From Streptococcus sanguinis (GTDB taxonomy: Bacteria; Bacillota; Bacilli; Lactobacillales; Streptococcaceae), in NCBI RefSeq assembly GCF_003943735.1, contig NZ_RJMV01000005.1, positions 64,295-128,294 of the forward strand: DNA of 64,000 nt, given 5' to 3'. Positions 44,234 to 55,463 of the stretch are shown one piece after another (position 1 is the stretch's first letter; each line of letters begins with the position of its first letter). The position numbers were made by a program, and so were the translations under genes. The notes under the pieces are model-generated. The model did no database searches. It was not told the origin of the DNA and was given only the letters and a program-made list of their open reading frames with translations.

Positions 44234-44659
44234 TTAGTCAACAACAGTGAATCCCATAGAACGAGCAGTACCTTCAATCATACGCATTGCAGACTCGATG
44301 TTTGCAGCGTTCAAATCTGGCATCTTAGTTTCAGCAATTTCTTGTACTTGCGCACGAGTAACTGTTGCAACTTTCGTTTTGTTTGGCTCACCAGAACCTT
44401 TTTCAACACCTGCAGCTTTCTTCAAAAGAACAGCAGCTGGCGGAGTCTTAGTTACGAAAGTGAATGATTTGTCTTCGTATACTGAGATAACAACTGGAAT
44501 AATCATACCAGCTTGATCAGCTGTACGAGCGTTGAACTCTTTAGTGAATCCCATGATGTTGATACCGGCTTGACCAAGCGCAGGACCAACTGGTGGAGCT
44601 GGAGTAGCTTTACCAGCAGGGATTTGCAATTTTACAAGTTTTTCGACTTTTTTAGCCAT
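44234..44659 (-). CDS. rplK: 50S ribosomal protein L11
   Basis: 141 residues: [35 protein letters not shown] is the classic L11 N terminus, and the C-terminal RNA-binding domain ends [12 protein letters not shown]. First gene of rplK-rplA. Confidence 0.98.
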   Translation of the reverse strand: MAKKVEKLVKLQIPAGKATPAPPVGPALGQAGINIMGFTKEFNARTADQAGMIIPVVISVYEDKSFTFVTKTPPAAVLLKKAAGVEKGSGEPNKTKVATVTRAQVQEIAETKMPDLNAANIESAMRMIEGTARSMGFTVVD

Positions 44660-44737
44660 TTTTAAATCCTCCTTTGTGGTTTTGGCGGTAAATAAATATT
44701 TTTACCTCCCACAAGTATGCTTTTCGCATACCTTTCT

Positions 44738-44765
44738 ATTATACACTAAACTTTGTTAAATGCAA
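44738..44765 (-). promoter_or_regulatory. rplK-rplA promoter
   Basis: Minus strand TTGCAT, 16-nt spacer, TATAAT, about 80 nt upstream of rplK. The leader that follows can form a GTATGC-GAAA-GCATAC hairpin, possibly involved in ribosomal-protein control, though no L1 site is asserted. Confidence 0.65.
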
Positions 44766-44810
44766 GGAATTTTATCTTCTTTTTTGAATTTTTTGTGGTA
44801 AAATAATCTT

Positions 44811-45158
44811 ATGACACTATTAAAGATTGCTTCGATTTTATTTATCTTTTTAACTTTGATTTTAACCACTATTACTGTGCGAGTTTTTCAATTAAGAAAA
44901 TACGGTTTAAACTTTGCGGACTTGGCTTTTCCGCTTTTTGTTGTGGAATTTTATATCATTTCAGACAAGGCCTACTATCATAGCTTACTGCCCCAGCTTA
45001 CCCTAGCTCTCTCAGTTCTCGCTATCGCCATCACCATCTATTTTCTCAAGAAAAAACGAAGCTTCTACTATCCTAAGTTCTTTAAGTTCTTCTGGCGGGC
45101 TGGTTTTCTTTTGACCTTCTTCATGTATCTAGGCATGGTCATCGGACTCTTTTTGTAA
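44811..45158 (+). CDS. DUF3397 membrane protein
   Basis: 115 residues, four hydrophobic segments (about 5-25, 35-55, 60-80, 92-113), DUF3397-like in size and layout. Function unknown. One of few plus-strand genes here, divergent from rplK and convergent with the VOC gene. Confidence 0.75.
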   Translation: MTLLKIASILFIFLTLILTTITVRVFQLRKYGLNFADLAFPLFVVEFYIISDKAYYHSLLPQLTLALSVLAIAITIYFLKKKRSFYYPKFFKFFWRAGFLLTFFMYLGMVIGLFL

Positions 45159-45172
45159 CAATGTAAAACAAA

Positions 45173-45205
45173 ATCCATCGGTTATTAGATAGCCGATGGG
45201 TTTTT
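45173..45205. terminator. Bidirectional terminator between the DUF3397 and VOC genes
   Basis: CCATCGG / CCGATGG stem with 11-nt loop, flanked by GTTTTT on the plus strand and ATTTTGTTTT on the minus strand. Confidence 0.8.
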
Positions 45206-45268
45206 CATATGCAGGACTTACAAGTCGTTCTTTTACCGAGAAAAAGGGACCTTCCGATGCTCCTAGTC

Positions 45269-45655
45269 TTATTCGTGAATCTCCAGAGGCAGGCCATCCG
45301 GATCAAAGAAGAAAGCCATCTTACGGCCGTCAAAGTCGTCATAGCGCAGCTCGGTATGAGGAATCTCCAAACGGTCAAATTCTTCCAGTATTTCTTCGAC
45401 ATTTGTCACTCGGAAGGCCAGATGCCGCAGACCTGTATGCTCTGGAGCAGGCAAGGCTGGCCGCTTAGGAGCTTCTTCCTTGATAAAAATTTCCAGAGTC
45501 AGATTTCCCTTGCGGACATTAAAGAGAATATCCTGTTTGTCTGGTCGGTGGTGCTCATCCAGCTGCTCAAAGCCTAGCTTATCCACATAAAACTCCCTGG
45601 TCTTAGCATAATCATGACCGATGATAGCTACATGGTGAATGGTGTCTAGTTTCAT
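45269..45655 (-). CDS. VOC-family protein (glyoxalase I-like)
   Basis: 128-residue single VOC protein: HHVAIIGHDYAKTREFYVDKLGFEQ, TGLRHLAFRV and FFFDPDGLPLEI. Metal ligand candidates His, His, Glu are present (HHVAI, HLAF, PLEI). Annotated in relatives as lactoylglutathione-lyase-like; streptococci often lack glutathione, so the true substrate is uncertain. Confidence 0.87.
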   Translation of the reverse strand: MKLDTIHHVAIIGHDYAKTREFYVDKLGFEQLDEHHRPDKQDILFNVRKGNLTLEIFIKEEAPKRPALPAPEHTGLRHLAFRVTNVEEILEEFDRLEIPHTELRYDDFDGRKMAFFFDPDGLPLEIHE

Positions 45656-45688
45656 ACCTTCTTTTCCTTTCCTTGGAATAAGTAGAGA

Positions 45689-45717
45689 AAATCTGCCGGC
45701 TGACTGCTGGCAGATTT
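45689..45717. terminator. Terminator near the ftsK 3' end
   Basis: AAATCTGCC / GGCAGATTT, 9-bp stem with an 11-nt loop and T runs on either side. About 45 nt past the ftsK stop. Confidence 0.7.
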
Positions 45718-45763
45718 GTTTTTATCAAATGGCTATCTTGCTGGCAGACTAGTGAAATTAGAA

Positions 45764-48070
45764 TCAATTTGTCTGCAAAACCTTTCTCGGCTTGGTTCCT
45801 TCGGCTGGACCGATAACGCCTGCTGCTTCAAGTTCTTCCATGAGTCGAGTAGCGCGGTTAAAGCCGACCGAGAGTCGTCGCTGAATCATAGATGCGCTGG
45901 CTTTCTGAGTCTCGATAACCAAGGCCTTGGCTTCTTCAAAGAGAGGATCGCCTTCATCGTCACTCCCGCTAGTATCCAAATCACTTTCAGATACTTCACC
46001 CGGATCAAAGCTATCGTCATAATCCGCTTCAGCTTGATTCTTGACAAAGGCTACGATTCGCTCCACATCTTCATCTGAGATAAAGGAGCCCTGCAAACGA
46101 ACCGGATGGTTTTCATCAATAGGCTTAAAGAGCATATCCCCACGCCCCAAGAGCTTTTCCGCCCCATTTTCATCCAGAATGGTCCGACTGTCTGTCCCGC
46201 TGGACACAGCAAAGGCAATCCGAGAAGGCACATTAGCCTTAATCAGACCGGAGATAACATCTACAGATGGCCGCTGGGTAGCCAGAATCATGTGAATCCC
46301 AGCCGCACGCGCCTTTTGTCCCAACCGGATAATGGCGTCTTCCACTTCCTTGCTGGCCACCATCATAAGGTCAGCCAACTCATCCACGATGACAACGATT
46401 AAAGGCAGGGGAACCTGCTTGTATTCTGACTGAGCATTGTACTCAGCTACTTTAGCATTGTAGCCGGCAATGTTGCGGGCACCGACCTTGGAGAATAGTT
46501 CGTAGCGGTTTTCCATCTCGTCTACAACCTTCTGCAGAGCTCGACTAGCCTTGCGGGGATTGGTCACGACGGGGATAAGCAAGTGGGGAATGTCATTATA
46601 AACGGACAGCTCCACCATCTTAGGATCTACCATCATAAATTTGACTTCATCCGGTCTGGCCTTCATGAGAATGCTGGCGATAATACCGTTTACGGCCACA
46701 GATTTTCCAGAGCCAGTAGAGCCCGCTACCAAGAGATGGGGCATCTTAGCCAAGTCAAAGGAACGGACAGAGCCGTTGACAGCCTTACCAAGTGGGATTT
46801 CTAGGAGCTTGCTGGCATCCGTCTTGGACTGTTCCCAAAGTTCTCGGAAAGTCACGGTCGCAACTTCAGAGTTGGGTACTTCAATCCCGACTAGGGATTT
46901 CCCAGGAATTGGTGCCTCAATCCGTACATCCTTAGCAGCTAGGGCAAGAGCCAAGTCATCAGCCAGATTGGAAATTCGATTGACCCGGACACCGACTGCT
47001 GGCTTGACCTCATACTTGGTGACGGAAGGTCCGATTTCAGCCCGCTCAACAGCAGCCTTGATGCCAAAACTAGCAAAGGTTTCTTCCAAAATCTTAATAT
47101 TGTCTCGGACAATGCGCTTTTCTTTAGACTGGTTTTTAGGCTTGTCAGGCGCAAAGAGGTTGATGGTCGGCAGCTTGTAGTCCAGACTTTCCTTGGCGGT
47201 GAAGTCCACTTCTACGTCCACGTCCGCGTCTGCCTCCTCCATCTCTTCTTCGCGACCAAAGTCCAGAGGCTCATGAGGGTCATACTCTCCTAGTTCCTCA
47301 TAGTCTGCTTCGTCAAAGTCCACAGCTGTTTCTGACAAGTCCTCGTCATCTAAAATCTCTCCTGTTTCAGGATCGACTTCAGCTTCTTCTTGCTCTACTT
47401 CAATGGCTTGCATCGCTGCCTGTGCAGCTTTCTCTTCCTGCTCAAGGAAACGGAGCTGACGCTTTTCTTCCTGCTTTTCTCTCCAATTTTGAAAGGCTGC
47501 CATAGCCTTTTCTGAAATGTCATAGATAGACCAAGGGCTCATAAGCAGACCGCCCAAAAGAATGAGCAGCAGGCCGAAGAAATAGGAACCGATATTTGAA
47601 AAAAGGAAAGAGATAGGCGCGTATAAGAGAGAGCCCAGCAGACCGCCTCCCGCGAAGGAGCTGACCTTAAAGGCTGTCAGATCAGTCAAAACCCTGCCTA
47701 GAGTTGTGGATAAGACAGCTGCCCCTTCTAGCTTCAACACACTGACGAAATAAGCTTGGAAAATTAACTCCAGTCCCAAAAAGAGGCTGATAAATCCTGA
47801 AAGCGTCCCCTCGTGCTTGTGCAGCCACTTGAAAAAAAAGAGATAGCCAAAGCTGGCCAGAATGGCCAGATAGGCCAAGCTTCCCACCAAGAGGCGAATC
47901 ATATTATAAATAGTGACCCCAAAGGCGCCCAGCTTAATTGCTGCAAACAAAAGAATAAGAGCCAGCACAAAGGTGGCAATCATTCTCTTTATTGCTTTTT
48001 GTCTTTCTAATTCTGCTTTTGTCGGCCGACGAGTAGTCCGGCCTTTTTTCGTGTTTTTCTTTGTTGCCAT
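45764..48070 (-). CDS. ftsK: DNA translocase FtsK/SpoIIIE
   Basis: Septum-located motor that pumps chromosome ends into daughter cells, 768 residues. Four N-terminal TM segments (about 29-175), an acidic linker (about 205-290, Glu/Asp-rich), then the RecA-like motor with Walker [18 protein letters not shown] and Walker [15 protein letters not shown], and the C-terminal gamma winged helix ([40 protein letters not shown]) that reads KOPS-like orientation motifs. Normal length, intact. Confidence 0.96.
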   Translation of the reverse strand: MATKKNTKKGRTTRRPTKAELERQKAIKRMIATFVLALILLFAAIKLGAFGVTIYNMIRLLVGSLAYLAILASFGYLFFFKWLHKHEGTLSGFISLFLGLELIFQAYFVSVLKLEGAAVLSTTLGRVLTDLTAFKVSSFAGGGLLGSLLYAPISFLFSNIGSYFFGLLLILLGGLLMSPWSIYDISEKAMAAFQNWREKQEEKRQLRFLEQEEKAAQAAMQAIEVEQEEAEVDPETGEILDDEDLSETAVDFDEADYEELGEYDPHEPLDFGREEEMEEADADVDVEVDFTAKESLDYKLPTINLFAPDKPKNQSKEKRIVRDNIKILEETFASFGIKAAVERAEIGPSVTKYEVKPAVGVRVNRISNLADDLALALAAKDVRIEAPIPGKSLVGIEVPNSEVATVTFRELWEQSKTDASKLLEIPLGKAVNGSVRSFDLAKMPHLLVAGSTGSGKSVAVNGIIASILMKARPDEVKFMMVDPKMVELSVYNDIPHLLIPVVTNPRKASRALQKVVDEMENRYELFSKVGARNIAGYNAKVAEYNAQSEYKQVPLPLIVVIVDELADLMMVASKEVEDAIIRLGQKARAAGIHMILATQRPSVDVISGLIKANVPSRIAFAVSSGTDSRTILDENGAEKLLGRGDMLFKPIDENHPVRLQGSFISDEDVERIVAFVKNQAEADYDDSFDPGEVSESDLDTSGSDDEGDPLFEEAKALVIETQKASASMIQRRLSVGFNRATRLMEELEAAGVIGPAEGTKPRKVLQTN

Positions 48071-48154
48071 AACCCTTATTATACCATATTTGGGACTTAG
48101 ATGAGAAATCTTTTATCTAGATCAGAAGCAAAAAACTTATTTATCCACGCAAAA

Positions 48155-48175
48155 AGAACTGGGCTAACCAGTTCT
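48155..48175 (-). terminator. Terminator of the PspC gene
   Basis: Minus strand AGAACTGG-TTAGC-CCAGTTCT followed by TTTT. Confidence 0.8.
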
Positions 48176-48199
48176 CATTTCACTATCACAAAATTCTTA

Positions 48200-48382
48200 T
48201 TAAGCCTCTGGCATAACCGCCCAGGCAATCAAGTAAGCCAAGACACCTGTACCTGCTGCACAGCAAAAAACAATACAAAGAATACGGACCAAGGTTGGAT
48301 CCAAATCAAAGTAGTTTGCGATACCAGCACATACACCAGCGATTTTCTTGTTGTTGACATCTCTTGTCAGTCTTTTCTCCAT
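48200..48382 (-). CDS. PspC-domain membrane protein
   Basis: 60-residue PspC protein (NNKKIAGVCAGIANYFDLDPTLVRILCIVF then one TM). I start at ATG 48382; an in-frame GTG at 48391 overlaps the AAGGAG ribosome site. Such proteins are linked to envelope stress, often with Lia-type systems. Confidence 0.88.
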   Translation of the reverse strand: MEKRLTRDVNNKKIAGVCAGIANYFDLDPTLVRILCIVFCCAAGTGVLAYLIAWAVMPEA

Positions 48383-48609
48383 GGAAAACACTCCTTATTA
48401 TTTTTACACTGTTTATTTTACCATAACATTTCTCTATGCACAAGTTCGCCTGCTATTAAACTCTCTTTTCAAATAAAAATTAATTAGATCAAGATGAATT
48501 TGTTCACTCTACCATACTTTTAGAAAGTCCCAGCAAAACTCTTGTTCTTGTGTTAGAATAAAAGGAAATTCTAATTAGTAAACAGTAAAAATATTTCAGG
48601 AGGAAGATA

Positions 48610-49029
48610 ATGCGAGCCGGAGTCATTCTTTTCAATCCCCAAACTAAGCAAATACTGCTCATCCACCGCTGGAAAAATGGAGAAGAGTATTTTGTGATAC
48701 CGGGAGGCGGAGCCGAGTCAGGTGAGACTGCAGTCCAAGCAGCTCAGAGAGAAATTCAGGAAGAGCTGGGTTGGAGCTTGTCTGAAAAGCAGCTGCAGCC
48801 AGCCTTTACTTTCAAAAATGGCCAACACTTAGAAATCTATTTCCATGCCACTATCGGCCATACATCAGCTCCAATGATTCAGGGCGAGGAAGCCCTTCGC
48901 AGTCATGCCCGGAATCTCTATAAGCCTGAATGGGTAGACATAGAAGCAATTTGCGGCCTAAACATACAGCCAGCAGGACTTAAAAATCTGCTTCTGGATT
49001 GTCTGACACAGGAGGGTTTGAAAAACTAG
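48610..49029 (+). CDS. NUDIX hydrolase
   Basis: 139 residues with an intact NUDIX box (GGGAESGETAVQAAQREIQEELGW, about 33-56). Hydrolyses a nucleoside-diphosphate-linked compound, not specified by sequence. Strong AGGAGG ribosome site. Precedes the PPIase lipoprotein gene by 54 nt. Confidence 0.9.
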   Translation: MRAGVILFNPQTKQILLIHRWKNGEEYFVIPGGGAESGETAVQAAQREIQEELGWSLSEKQLQPAFTFKNGQHLEIYFHATIGHTSAPMIQGEEALRSHARNLYKPEWVDIEAICGLNIQPAGLKNLLLDCLTQEGLKN

Positions 49030-49083
49030 CCTAATTGTAGTAAAATATCAGTAGTTTACAATCTAATGCGAGAAAGGTTTTAT

Positions 49084-49902
49084 ATGAAAAAAATTCTTCT
49101 TATTAGCCTCTTATCAGGACTTGTCTTGGCTGGCTGCTCTGGCAAAGGCAAAGAAGAGGAGACTACTAGCTCCTCCAACTCATCCAGCAGTTCCTCTCTA
49201 GTAAGCTCTAGCTCTGACCCAGAGGAGACCAGCAAACTCCGTGAGCAACTCAAGGATGCCATGACCAACGAAAATGCCAACTTCCCGCAGCTATCTACAG
49301 AAGTTGCAGAGGATGAAGCGGAAGTCAAGTTGGTAACGACTGAAGGCGATATCCGCATCAAGCTCTTTCCAAAACAAGCCCCACTGGCCGTTGAAAACTT
49401 CCTAACTCATGCCAAGGAAGGCTACTATGACGGCATTATATTCCACCGTGTTATCAATGAATTTATGATTCAGACCGGAGACCCTAAAGGTGACGGCACT
49501 GGAGGCGAGTCTATCTGGAAGGGAAAAGACAAGTCTAAAGACTCTGGAAACGGCTTTAAAAATGAGTATTCTCCATATCTTTATAATATTCGCGGCGCCC
49601 TATCCATGGCTAATGCAGGCCCTGGTACCAATGGCAGTCAGTTCTTCATCAACCAAAGCAAGAAAGACTTGTCTAGCCAAATGTCTACGGATTCCTTCCC
49701 TGCTAAAATCATCGAAGCTTATAAAAACGGTGGAAATCCTACTTTAGATGGCGGAGCTTACACCGTATTTGGCCAAGTGCTGGAAGGTATGGATGTGGTG
49801 GACAAAATCGCTGCCGCAGAAACAGACGACAATGACAAGCCTAAAAAAGATATCAAGATTGAAAAAATCGAGATTATCAAGGACTATGACTTCAGCAAAT
49901 AA
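49084..49902 (+). CDS. Cyclophilin-type peptidyl-prolyl isomerase lipoprotein
   Basis: Exported lipoprotein foldase. I start at 49084 (MKKILLISLLSG), where AGAAAGG lies 6 nt upstream; the frame opens at 49066. Lipobox LAGC with Cys18, a Ser-rich linker (about 27-45), then the cyclophilin domain (GIIFHRVINEFMIQTGDPKGDGTGG; GALSMANAGPGTNGSQFFIN). 272 residues. Likely assists folding of secreted proteins at the membrane surface. Confidence 0.93.
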   Translation: MKKILLISLLSGLVLAGCSGKGKEEETTSSSNSSSSSSLVSSSSDPEETSKLREQLKDAMTNENANFPQLSTEVAEDEAEVKLVTTEGDIRIKLFPKQAPLAVENFLTHAKEGYYDGIIFHRVINEFMIQTGDPKGDGTGGESIWKGKDKSKDSGNGFKNEYSPYLYNIRGALSMANAGPGTNGSQFFINQSKKDLSSQMSTDSFPAKIIEAYKNGGNPTLDGGAYTVFGQVLEGMDVVDKIAAAETDDNDKPKKDIKIEKIEIIKDYDFSK

Positions 49903-49937
49903 GCTTGCTGCCCAACTAATTAAGGAGGGAAATCAAT

Positions 49938-50174
49938 ATGATTATCTGGGGATATAAAGGTTATCAGAAAAACGTAGGACAGACCCAAAGCAATATCGAG
50001 TGTGCTAACTGCCACAATGTCGCACCTTGGGACATTATTGAAACCGGCCGAAAGTTTACACTCTATTGGATTCCAACTTTTCCTTACGGTAGAAAACATT
50101 ACCTTACCTGCCCTGTCTGCCAACATGGCAAACAGATTGAGAAGCAGGAAATCGAGCAATTTTTGAATTATTAG
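49938..50174 (+). CDS. Zinc-ribbon protein
   Basis: 78 residues with two CxxC pairs (IECANCHN and LTCPVCQHG) that form a zinc ribbon split by FTLYWIPTFPYGRKH. Ribosome site AAGGAGG. Function unknown; similar small proteins are widespread in streptococci. Follows the PPIase gene by 35 nt and may be cotranscribed. Confidence 0.82.
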   Translation: MIIWGYKGYQKNVGQTQSNIECANCHNVAPWDIIETGRKFTLYWIPTFPYGRKHYLTCPVCQHGKQIEKQEIEQFLNY

Positions 50175-50181
50175 CAACAGA

Positions 50182-50215
50182 AAGAGACGATTCTCAATGA
50201 GCCGTCTCTTTTCCT
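50182..50215. terminator. Terminator between the zinc-ribbon and ABC-F genes
   Basis: AAGAGACG / CGTCTCTT with a 13-nt loop, followed by TTCCTTT. Convergent genes may share it. Confidence 0.75.
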
Positions 50216-50228
50216 TTATTAAATTTTA

Positions 50229-51770
50229 TCAAGTCAACTGGTTAAAATCCCAGATCTGGTCCATCCAGCCTTCATAGAAATCAGGCTCATGGCAGACCAT
50301 AAGGATGCTGCCCTTGTATTCTTTCAGAGCTCGTTTGAGCTCCTCCTTGGCATCGACATCTAGGTGGTTGGTCGGCTCATCCAGCACCAGAACATTATTT
50401 TCTCGGTTCATGAGGAGGCAAAGGCGGACCTTGGCCTGCTCTCCACCTGAGAGGACCTGAATCTGGCTCTCGATATGCTTGGAAGTCAGGCCACATTTGG
50501 CCAGAGCCGCTCGGACTTCCGCCTGATTAAGAGCTGGAAAGGCGTTCCAGACTGCTTCCAGTGGTGTCTGACGATTGCCGCCTTCGACTTCCTGCTCGAA
50601 ATAGCCCAGCTCCAGATAGTCCCCGCGCTCGACTTGACCTGCGATAGGCGGGATAATCCCCAGCAAACTCTTGAGCAGGGTTGTTTTTCCAATTCCGTTT
50701 GCCCCGATGATAGCCACCTTCTGATTGCGTTCAAAGGTCAGGTTAAGGGGCTGGGTCAGCGGTCGATCGTAACCAATCTGCAAATCCTTGGTTTGGAAGA
50801 TAAAACGGCCAGGTGTCCGGGCAGGCTTGAAGTCAAAGGAAGGCTTTGGCTTCTCACTCTGCAACTCAATGATGTCCATCTTATCCAGCTTTTTCTGGCG
50901 GGACATGGCCATATTACGAGTCGCTACGCGGGCTTTATTGCGAGCTACAAAGTCTTTGAGGTCCGCAATTTCTTTCTGCTGCCGCTCGTAGGCTGCTTCT
51001 AGCTGAGATTTTTTCATCTCATAGACTTCCTGGAATTGATAGTAGTCGCCAGAATAGCGGGTCAAGTGCTGATTTTCCACATGGTAGACGATATTAATCA
51101 CGTCATTCAAGAAAGGAATATCATGCGAGATTAGAACAAAGGCATTTTCATAGTTCTGTAAGTAACGCTTGAGCCAGTCAATGTGCTCAGCATCCAGATA
51201 GTTGGTTGGCTCGTCCAAGAGCAGGATATCCGGCTTTTCCAGAAGCAGCTTGGCCAAGAGAACCTTGGTCCGCTGTCCTCCAGACAGCTCCGTCACATCA
51301 CTCTCCATACCGTAGTCCATAACACCCAGTGCCCGTGCAACCTCGTCAATCTTGGCATCTAGCGTATAGAAATCTCGGCTCTCCAAGCGATCCTGCAGCT
51401 CGCCCACTTCTTCCATCAGGGCATCAACGTCCGCTCCATCCTCAGCCATGCTCATATAGATTTCATTGATACGAGCCTCTGTCTTGAAAAGCTCGTCAAA
51501 GGCTGTGCGCAAAACTTCACGGACAGATTGGCCTTGCTCCAAAACAGCATGCTGGTCCAGATAGCCAGCTGTCACATACTTGGACCACTCGACCTTGCCT
51601 TCATCCGGCAGCATTTTACCCGTCACAATACTCATAAAGGTTGACTTTCCCTCACCATTGGCACCGACTAGGCCGATATGCTCACCCTTAAGCAGACGGA
51701 AGGATACATCCTCAAAAATAGCCCGGTCTCCGAAACCGTGGCTGAGATTTTTCACTTCTAAGATACTCAT
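50229..51770 (-). CDS. ABC-F family ATPase (YbiT-like)
   Basis: Soluble double-ABC protein of 513 residues without TM segments: Walker A GANGEGKST and GANGIGKTT, signatures LSGGQRTK and LSGGEQAK, Walker B DILLLDEPTNYLD and NVLVLDEPTNHLD. The interdomain linker region (about 245-320) is rich in Lys/Arg/Glu. ABC-F proteins act on the ribosome E site; the class cannot be distinguished as antibiotic resistance or housekeeping without alignment. Confidence 0.92.
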   Translation of the reverse strand: MSILEVKNLSHGFGDRAIFEDVSFRLLKGEHIGLVGANGEGKSTFMSIVTGKMLPDEGKVEWSKYVTAGYLDQHAVLEQGQSVREVLRTAFDELFKTEARINEIYMSMAEDGADVDALMEEVGELQDRLESRDFYTLDAKIDEVARALGVMDYGMESDVTELSGGQRTKVLLAKLLLEKPDILLLDEPTNYLDAEHIDWLKRYLQNYENAFVLISHDIPFLNDVINIVYHVENQHLTRYSGDYYQFQEVYEMKKSQLEAAYERQQKEIADLKDFVARNKARVATRNMAMSRQKKLDKMDIIELQSEKPKPSFDFKPARTPGRFIFQTKDLQIGYDRPLTQPLNLTFERNQKVAIIGANGIGKTTLLKSLLGIIPPIAGQVERGDYLELGYFEQEVEGGNRQTPLEAVWNAFPALNQAEVRAALAKCGLTSKHIESQIQVLSGGEQAKVRLCLLMNRENNVLVLDEPTNHLDVDAKEELKRALKEYKGSILMVCHEPDFYEGWMDQIWDFNQLT

Positions 51771-51851
51771 TTTTTCTCCTCTATCATTGATTGCAGTTCC
51801 TTGATTATACCATCAAAAGGGATTTTTTGGCAAGATAGAAGAAAAGGAAAA

Positions 51852-51871
51852 GCGAGCCACTTAAGTCTCGC
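51852..51871 (-). terminator. Probable terminator of the DUF898-like gene
   Basis: Minus strand GCGAGAC / GGCTCGC stem with one mismatch, then TTTTCCTTTTC. Confidence 0.5.
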
Positions 51872-51881
51872 CTGCTTGTTC

Positions 51882-52190
51882 TCAATTCGCATGATGTGTA
51901 TGCTTGGTAATCCACTGGGTCAGTTTGATTTTCAGCCAAAAGCCATAAATACCAAAGGTAACAATGGTCAGGAGCCACCACTTGATCCAATTTCCAAAAA
52001 GCTGCATAGCAGTACCGTCAAAGTAAAGACGGTGCCCGTCAATAACTGTATGTTTTATCTTCCAATTATACAGAATACACATGCCCCAAGGTGCACAAAT
52101 TCCCAGTGTAAATACTGTAATCAAGGTAGCTAAAATCACATGACCGATGTAAGAAAAGAGACCACCATCAAAATAAGACTCTTTGTACAT
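51882..52190 (-). CDS. DUF898-like (YjgN family) membrane protein
   Basis: 102 residues with two TM-type segments, TLITVFTLGICAPWGMCIL and WWLLTIVTFGIYGFWLKIKL, each with the LTLGIYxPW-like repeat of DUF898. About half of the full YjgN length. Function unknown. Follows mtnN by 13 nt and could be cotranscribed. Confidence 0.7.
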   Translation of the reverse strand: MYKESYFDGGLFSYIGHVILATLITVFTLGICAPWGMCILYNWKIKHTVIDGHRLYFDGTAMQLFGNWIKWWLLTIVTFGIYGFWLKIKLTQWITKHTHHAN

Positions 52191-52203
52191 ACTTTCTCCC
52201 CCT

Positions 52204-52896
52204 TTAAACCAACTCTTTCAGAAATTGAATCAGGGTCTCTGCAGAGCGTTTACCAGCTTCAAGAATAAATTCATCAAAAGTGACATTAGCATCATGACTT
52301 GCCGTATCGCTCATGGCGCGAATAACCATAAAGGGCAGGCCAATCGAATGTGTAGCTTGAGCAATAGCTGCCCCTTCCATCTCGACAGCAAGGACATCTG
52401 GAAAATGCTCCTTGATGCGATCAATCTTGTCTTGACCGGCAACAAAGCTGTCACCTGTTGCAATCAAACCTACTCTGGCCTTTTGATGGGTCTTTTCCAA
52501 AATTTTCTTCATTTCAGAGACCAGATAGCGGCTCGCTTCAAAATAGAGCGGCTGCCGTGCCATCTGACCGTAGTCATAGCCAAAGGCCGTCACATCCACA
52601 TCATGGTAGACCAGACGATCTGCGACCACCACATCGCCGATAGCCAGACCTTCAGCCACTGCTCCAGCTGAGCCTGTATTAATCACGGCTGTAACCTTGA
52701 AGTCATTGACCAAAACAGCCACACTCATAGCGGACATAACCTTGCCAATCCCGCTTTCGACCAACACCACTTCATGATAGCCGATGGAGCCCGTATGATA
52801 GACATGACCCAAACGCAGGTGCTTCTGCGGGTTTTCTATATGCTCCAGCAGAATCTTCAACTCCTCAGGCATGGCTGCGATAATTCCAATTTTCAT
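52204..52896 (-). CDS. mtnN: 5'-methylthioadenosine/S-adenosylhomocysteine nucleosidase
   Basis: Cleaves MTA and SAH, feeding the activated methyl cycle and LuxS/AI-2 pathway. 230 residues from ATG 52896 (MKIGIIAAMPEELKILLEHI) with GAGG 6 nt upstream; an in-frame start at 52908 has no ribosome site. Catalytic region VLAVEMEGAAIAQ and IRAMSDTA with the Asp. Located in the conserved glmU-nudF-macP-mtnN cluster. Confidence 0.95.
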   Translation of the reverse strand: MKIGIIAAMPEELKILLEHIENPQKHLRLGHVYHTGSIGYHEVVLVESGIGKVMSAMSVAVLVNDFKVTAVINTGSAGAVAEGLAIGDVVVADRLVYHDVDVTAFGYDYGQMARQPLYFEASRYLVSEMKKILEKTHQKARVGLIATGDSFVAGQDKIDRIKEHFPDVLAVEMEGAAIAQATHSIGLPFMVIRAMSDTASHDANVTFDEFILEAGKRSAETLIQFLKELV

Positions 52897-52920
52897 ATAA
52901 TACCTCAAATCATCTGATGA

Positions 52921-52948
52921 AAAAGAAGCTTAGACAGGCTAGGCTTCC
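52921..52948 (-). terminator. Hairpin/terminator between macP and mtnN
   Basis: Minus strand GAAGCCTAG / CTAAGCTTC (one mismatch), then TTTTT. It may limit readthrough from glmU-nudF-macP into mtnN. Confidence 0.65.
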
Positions 52949-52972
52949 TTTTAAGTGCAATAGAGCAGGTTT

Positions 52973-53395
52973 TTAAGGCCACCAAATAATAGCAGCAATC
53001 AAACCAATCAGCAGGATAACCACCCAAAGGAGAATCTTATTGAGTTTGGCTTGAAAGAGGCTCCGCTTTTGGTTTTCAATCCGACGGCTCTTAGTCACGG
53101 TCGGATCTACCTCAATGTGCAGAGTCTCATCCGTAAACTCCTCTTGGTTTTGAGCAGTCTGATGGCCAAATTGACTCTGATACTGCTGAGACCGAGCTTC
53201 TTCATAACCAAAGCGGTTTTGAGGGCTTTGATAGCCAAACTGAGTATCCTGTCGGCTAGACTGCTGCGAGCTAAAGGAGCTTCTGCCAGTTGAAAGAATC
53301 TTGGTTTCCTCGTCATCCATGAAAGGCGGCCCCGAAATATCCTCACCGCGGTTGGCCCGCTCAATGATTTCATCTGTTAATAAAGCTTTTCCCAT
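52973..53395 (-). CDS. macP: Cell-wall synthase accessory phosphoprotein MacP
   Basis: 140 residues: [22 protein letters not shown] at the N terminus, a Gln/Ser-rich cytoplasmic middle, and one C-terminal TM ([19 protein letters not shown]). In pneumococcus MacP is a StkP substrate that activates the class A penicillin-binding protein PBP2a; Thr residues such as in EETKIL are candidate phosphosites. Position between nudF and mtnN matches other streptococci. Confidence 0.9.
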   Translation of the reverse strand: MGKALLTDEIIERANRGEDISGPPFMDDEETKILSTGRSSFSSQQSSRQDTQFGYQSPQNRFGYEEARSQQYQSQFGHQTAQNQEEFTDETLHIEVDPTVTKSRRIENQKRSLFQAKLNKILLWVVILLIGLIAAIIWWP

Positions 53396-53407
53396 TGATC
53401 TACGTTC

Positions 53408-53959
53408 CTATTTATTCAGATTCTTTTGTTGCCAGTACTGAAGGGCCATGATGGTCTTGGCATCGCAGATGTCACCGTTTTGCAGCAACTGATGTGCCTC
53501 CTCCAGACTGACTTCAAAAAGTTCCAATGTTTCATCCTCGTCTTGGGGACGAGGGTTTTCGACCTTTGTTAAATGGCTGGCGCTGTAGAGCTTGATTTTT
53601 TCATTACAAAAACCGATGGCAGAGTAGAAATCATAGACCAACTCCAGCTGTCCAGTGTAGCCGGTCTCTTCTTCTAATTCTCGGAGGGCAGCCGCTTGGG
53701 GATCTGCATTCTCTCCTAGCTCAAGCTTCCCAGCTGGAATCTCGTAAGAAGTCGCTTCAATCGCCTTGCGGTACTGCTTGACTAAAATCATCTTATTTTC
53801 CGGGGTGATAGCAATCACAGCCACCGCCCCATTATGAAAAATCAAATCCCGTTGGGCTTGACCCTTGCCCTCTGGCAGCTCTACCTGGTCCTGAACCACT
53901 TTAAAAATCGGTCCCTGATAAATCTCCGTCCGTTGGACGGTTTTTTCTTCAAATTCCAT
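53408..53959 (-). CDS. nudF: ADP-ribose pyrophosphatase (NUDIX)
   Basis: 183 residues, NUDIX box GELELGENADPQAAALRELEEETGYTG-type (about 77-100) with upstream YRKAIEATSYEIPAGKLELG typical of ADP-ribose hydrolases. Follows glmU after 8 nt. Confidence 0.9.
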   Translation of the reverse strand: MEFEEKTVQRTEIYQGPIFKVVQDQVELPEGKGQAQRDLIFHNGAVAVIAITPENKMILVKQYRKAIEATSYEIPAGKLELGENADPQAAALRELEEETGYTGQLELVYDFYSAIGFCNEKIKLYSASHLTKVENPRPQDEDETLELFEVSLEEAHQLLQNGDICDAKTIMALQYWQQKNLNK

Positions 53960-53967
53960 GACTAAAC

Positions 53968-55350
<1,383 letters not shown>

Positions 55351-55463
55351 TTATCTCTTTTCTGTAGGATATCACCTTTATTATATCACTAAAAGGTAAT
55401 TTTTAAAAATTTAAAATCAAGCCATCCCCTTAAAAATCTGCAACGAAAAAACTTTTGCACAAA

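Noticed and set aside
44660..44740. L1-type ribosomal protein operator in the rplK leader
   Set aside because: Hairpins are present, but I could not match a specific L1 or L11 binding structure by eye, so only the promoter is listed.
45267..45280. Possible competence (ComX) box
   Set aside because: The minus strand reads CACGAATA, one base off TACGAATA, but it lies at the end of a VOC gene and not in front of any gene in that direction.
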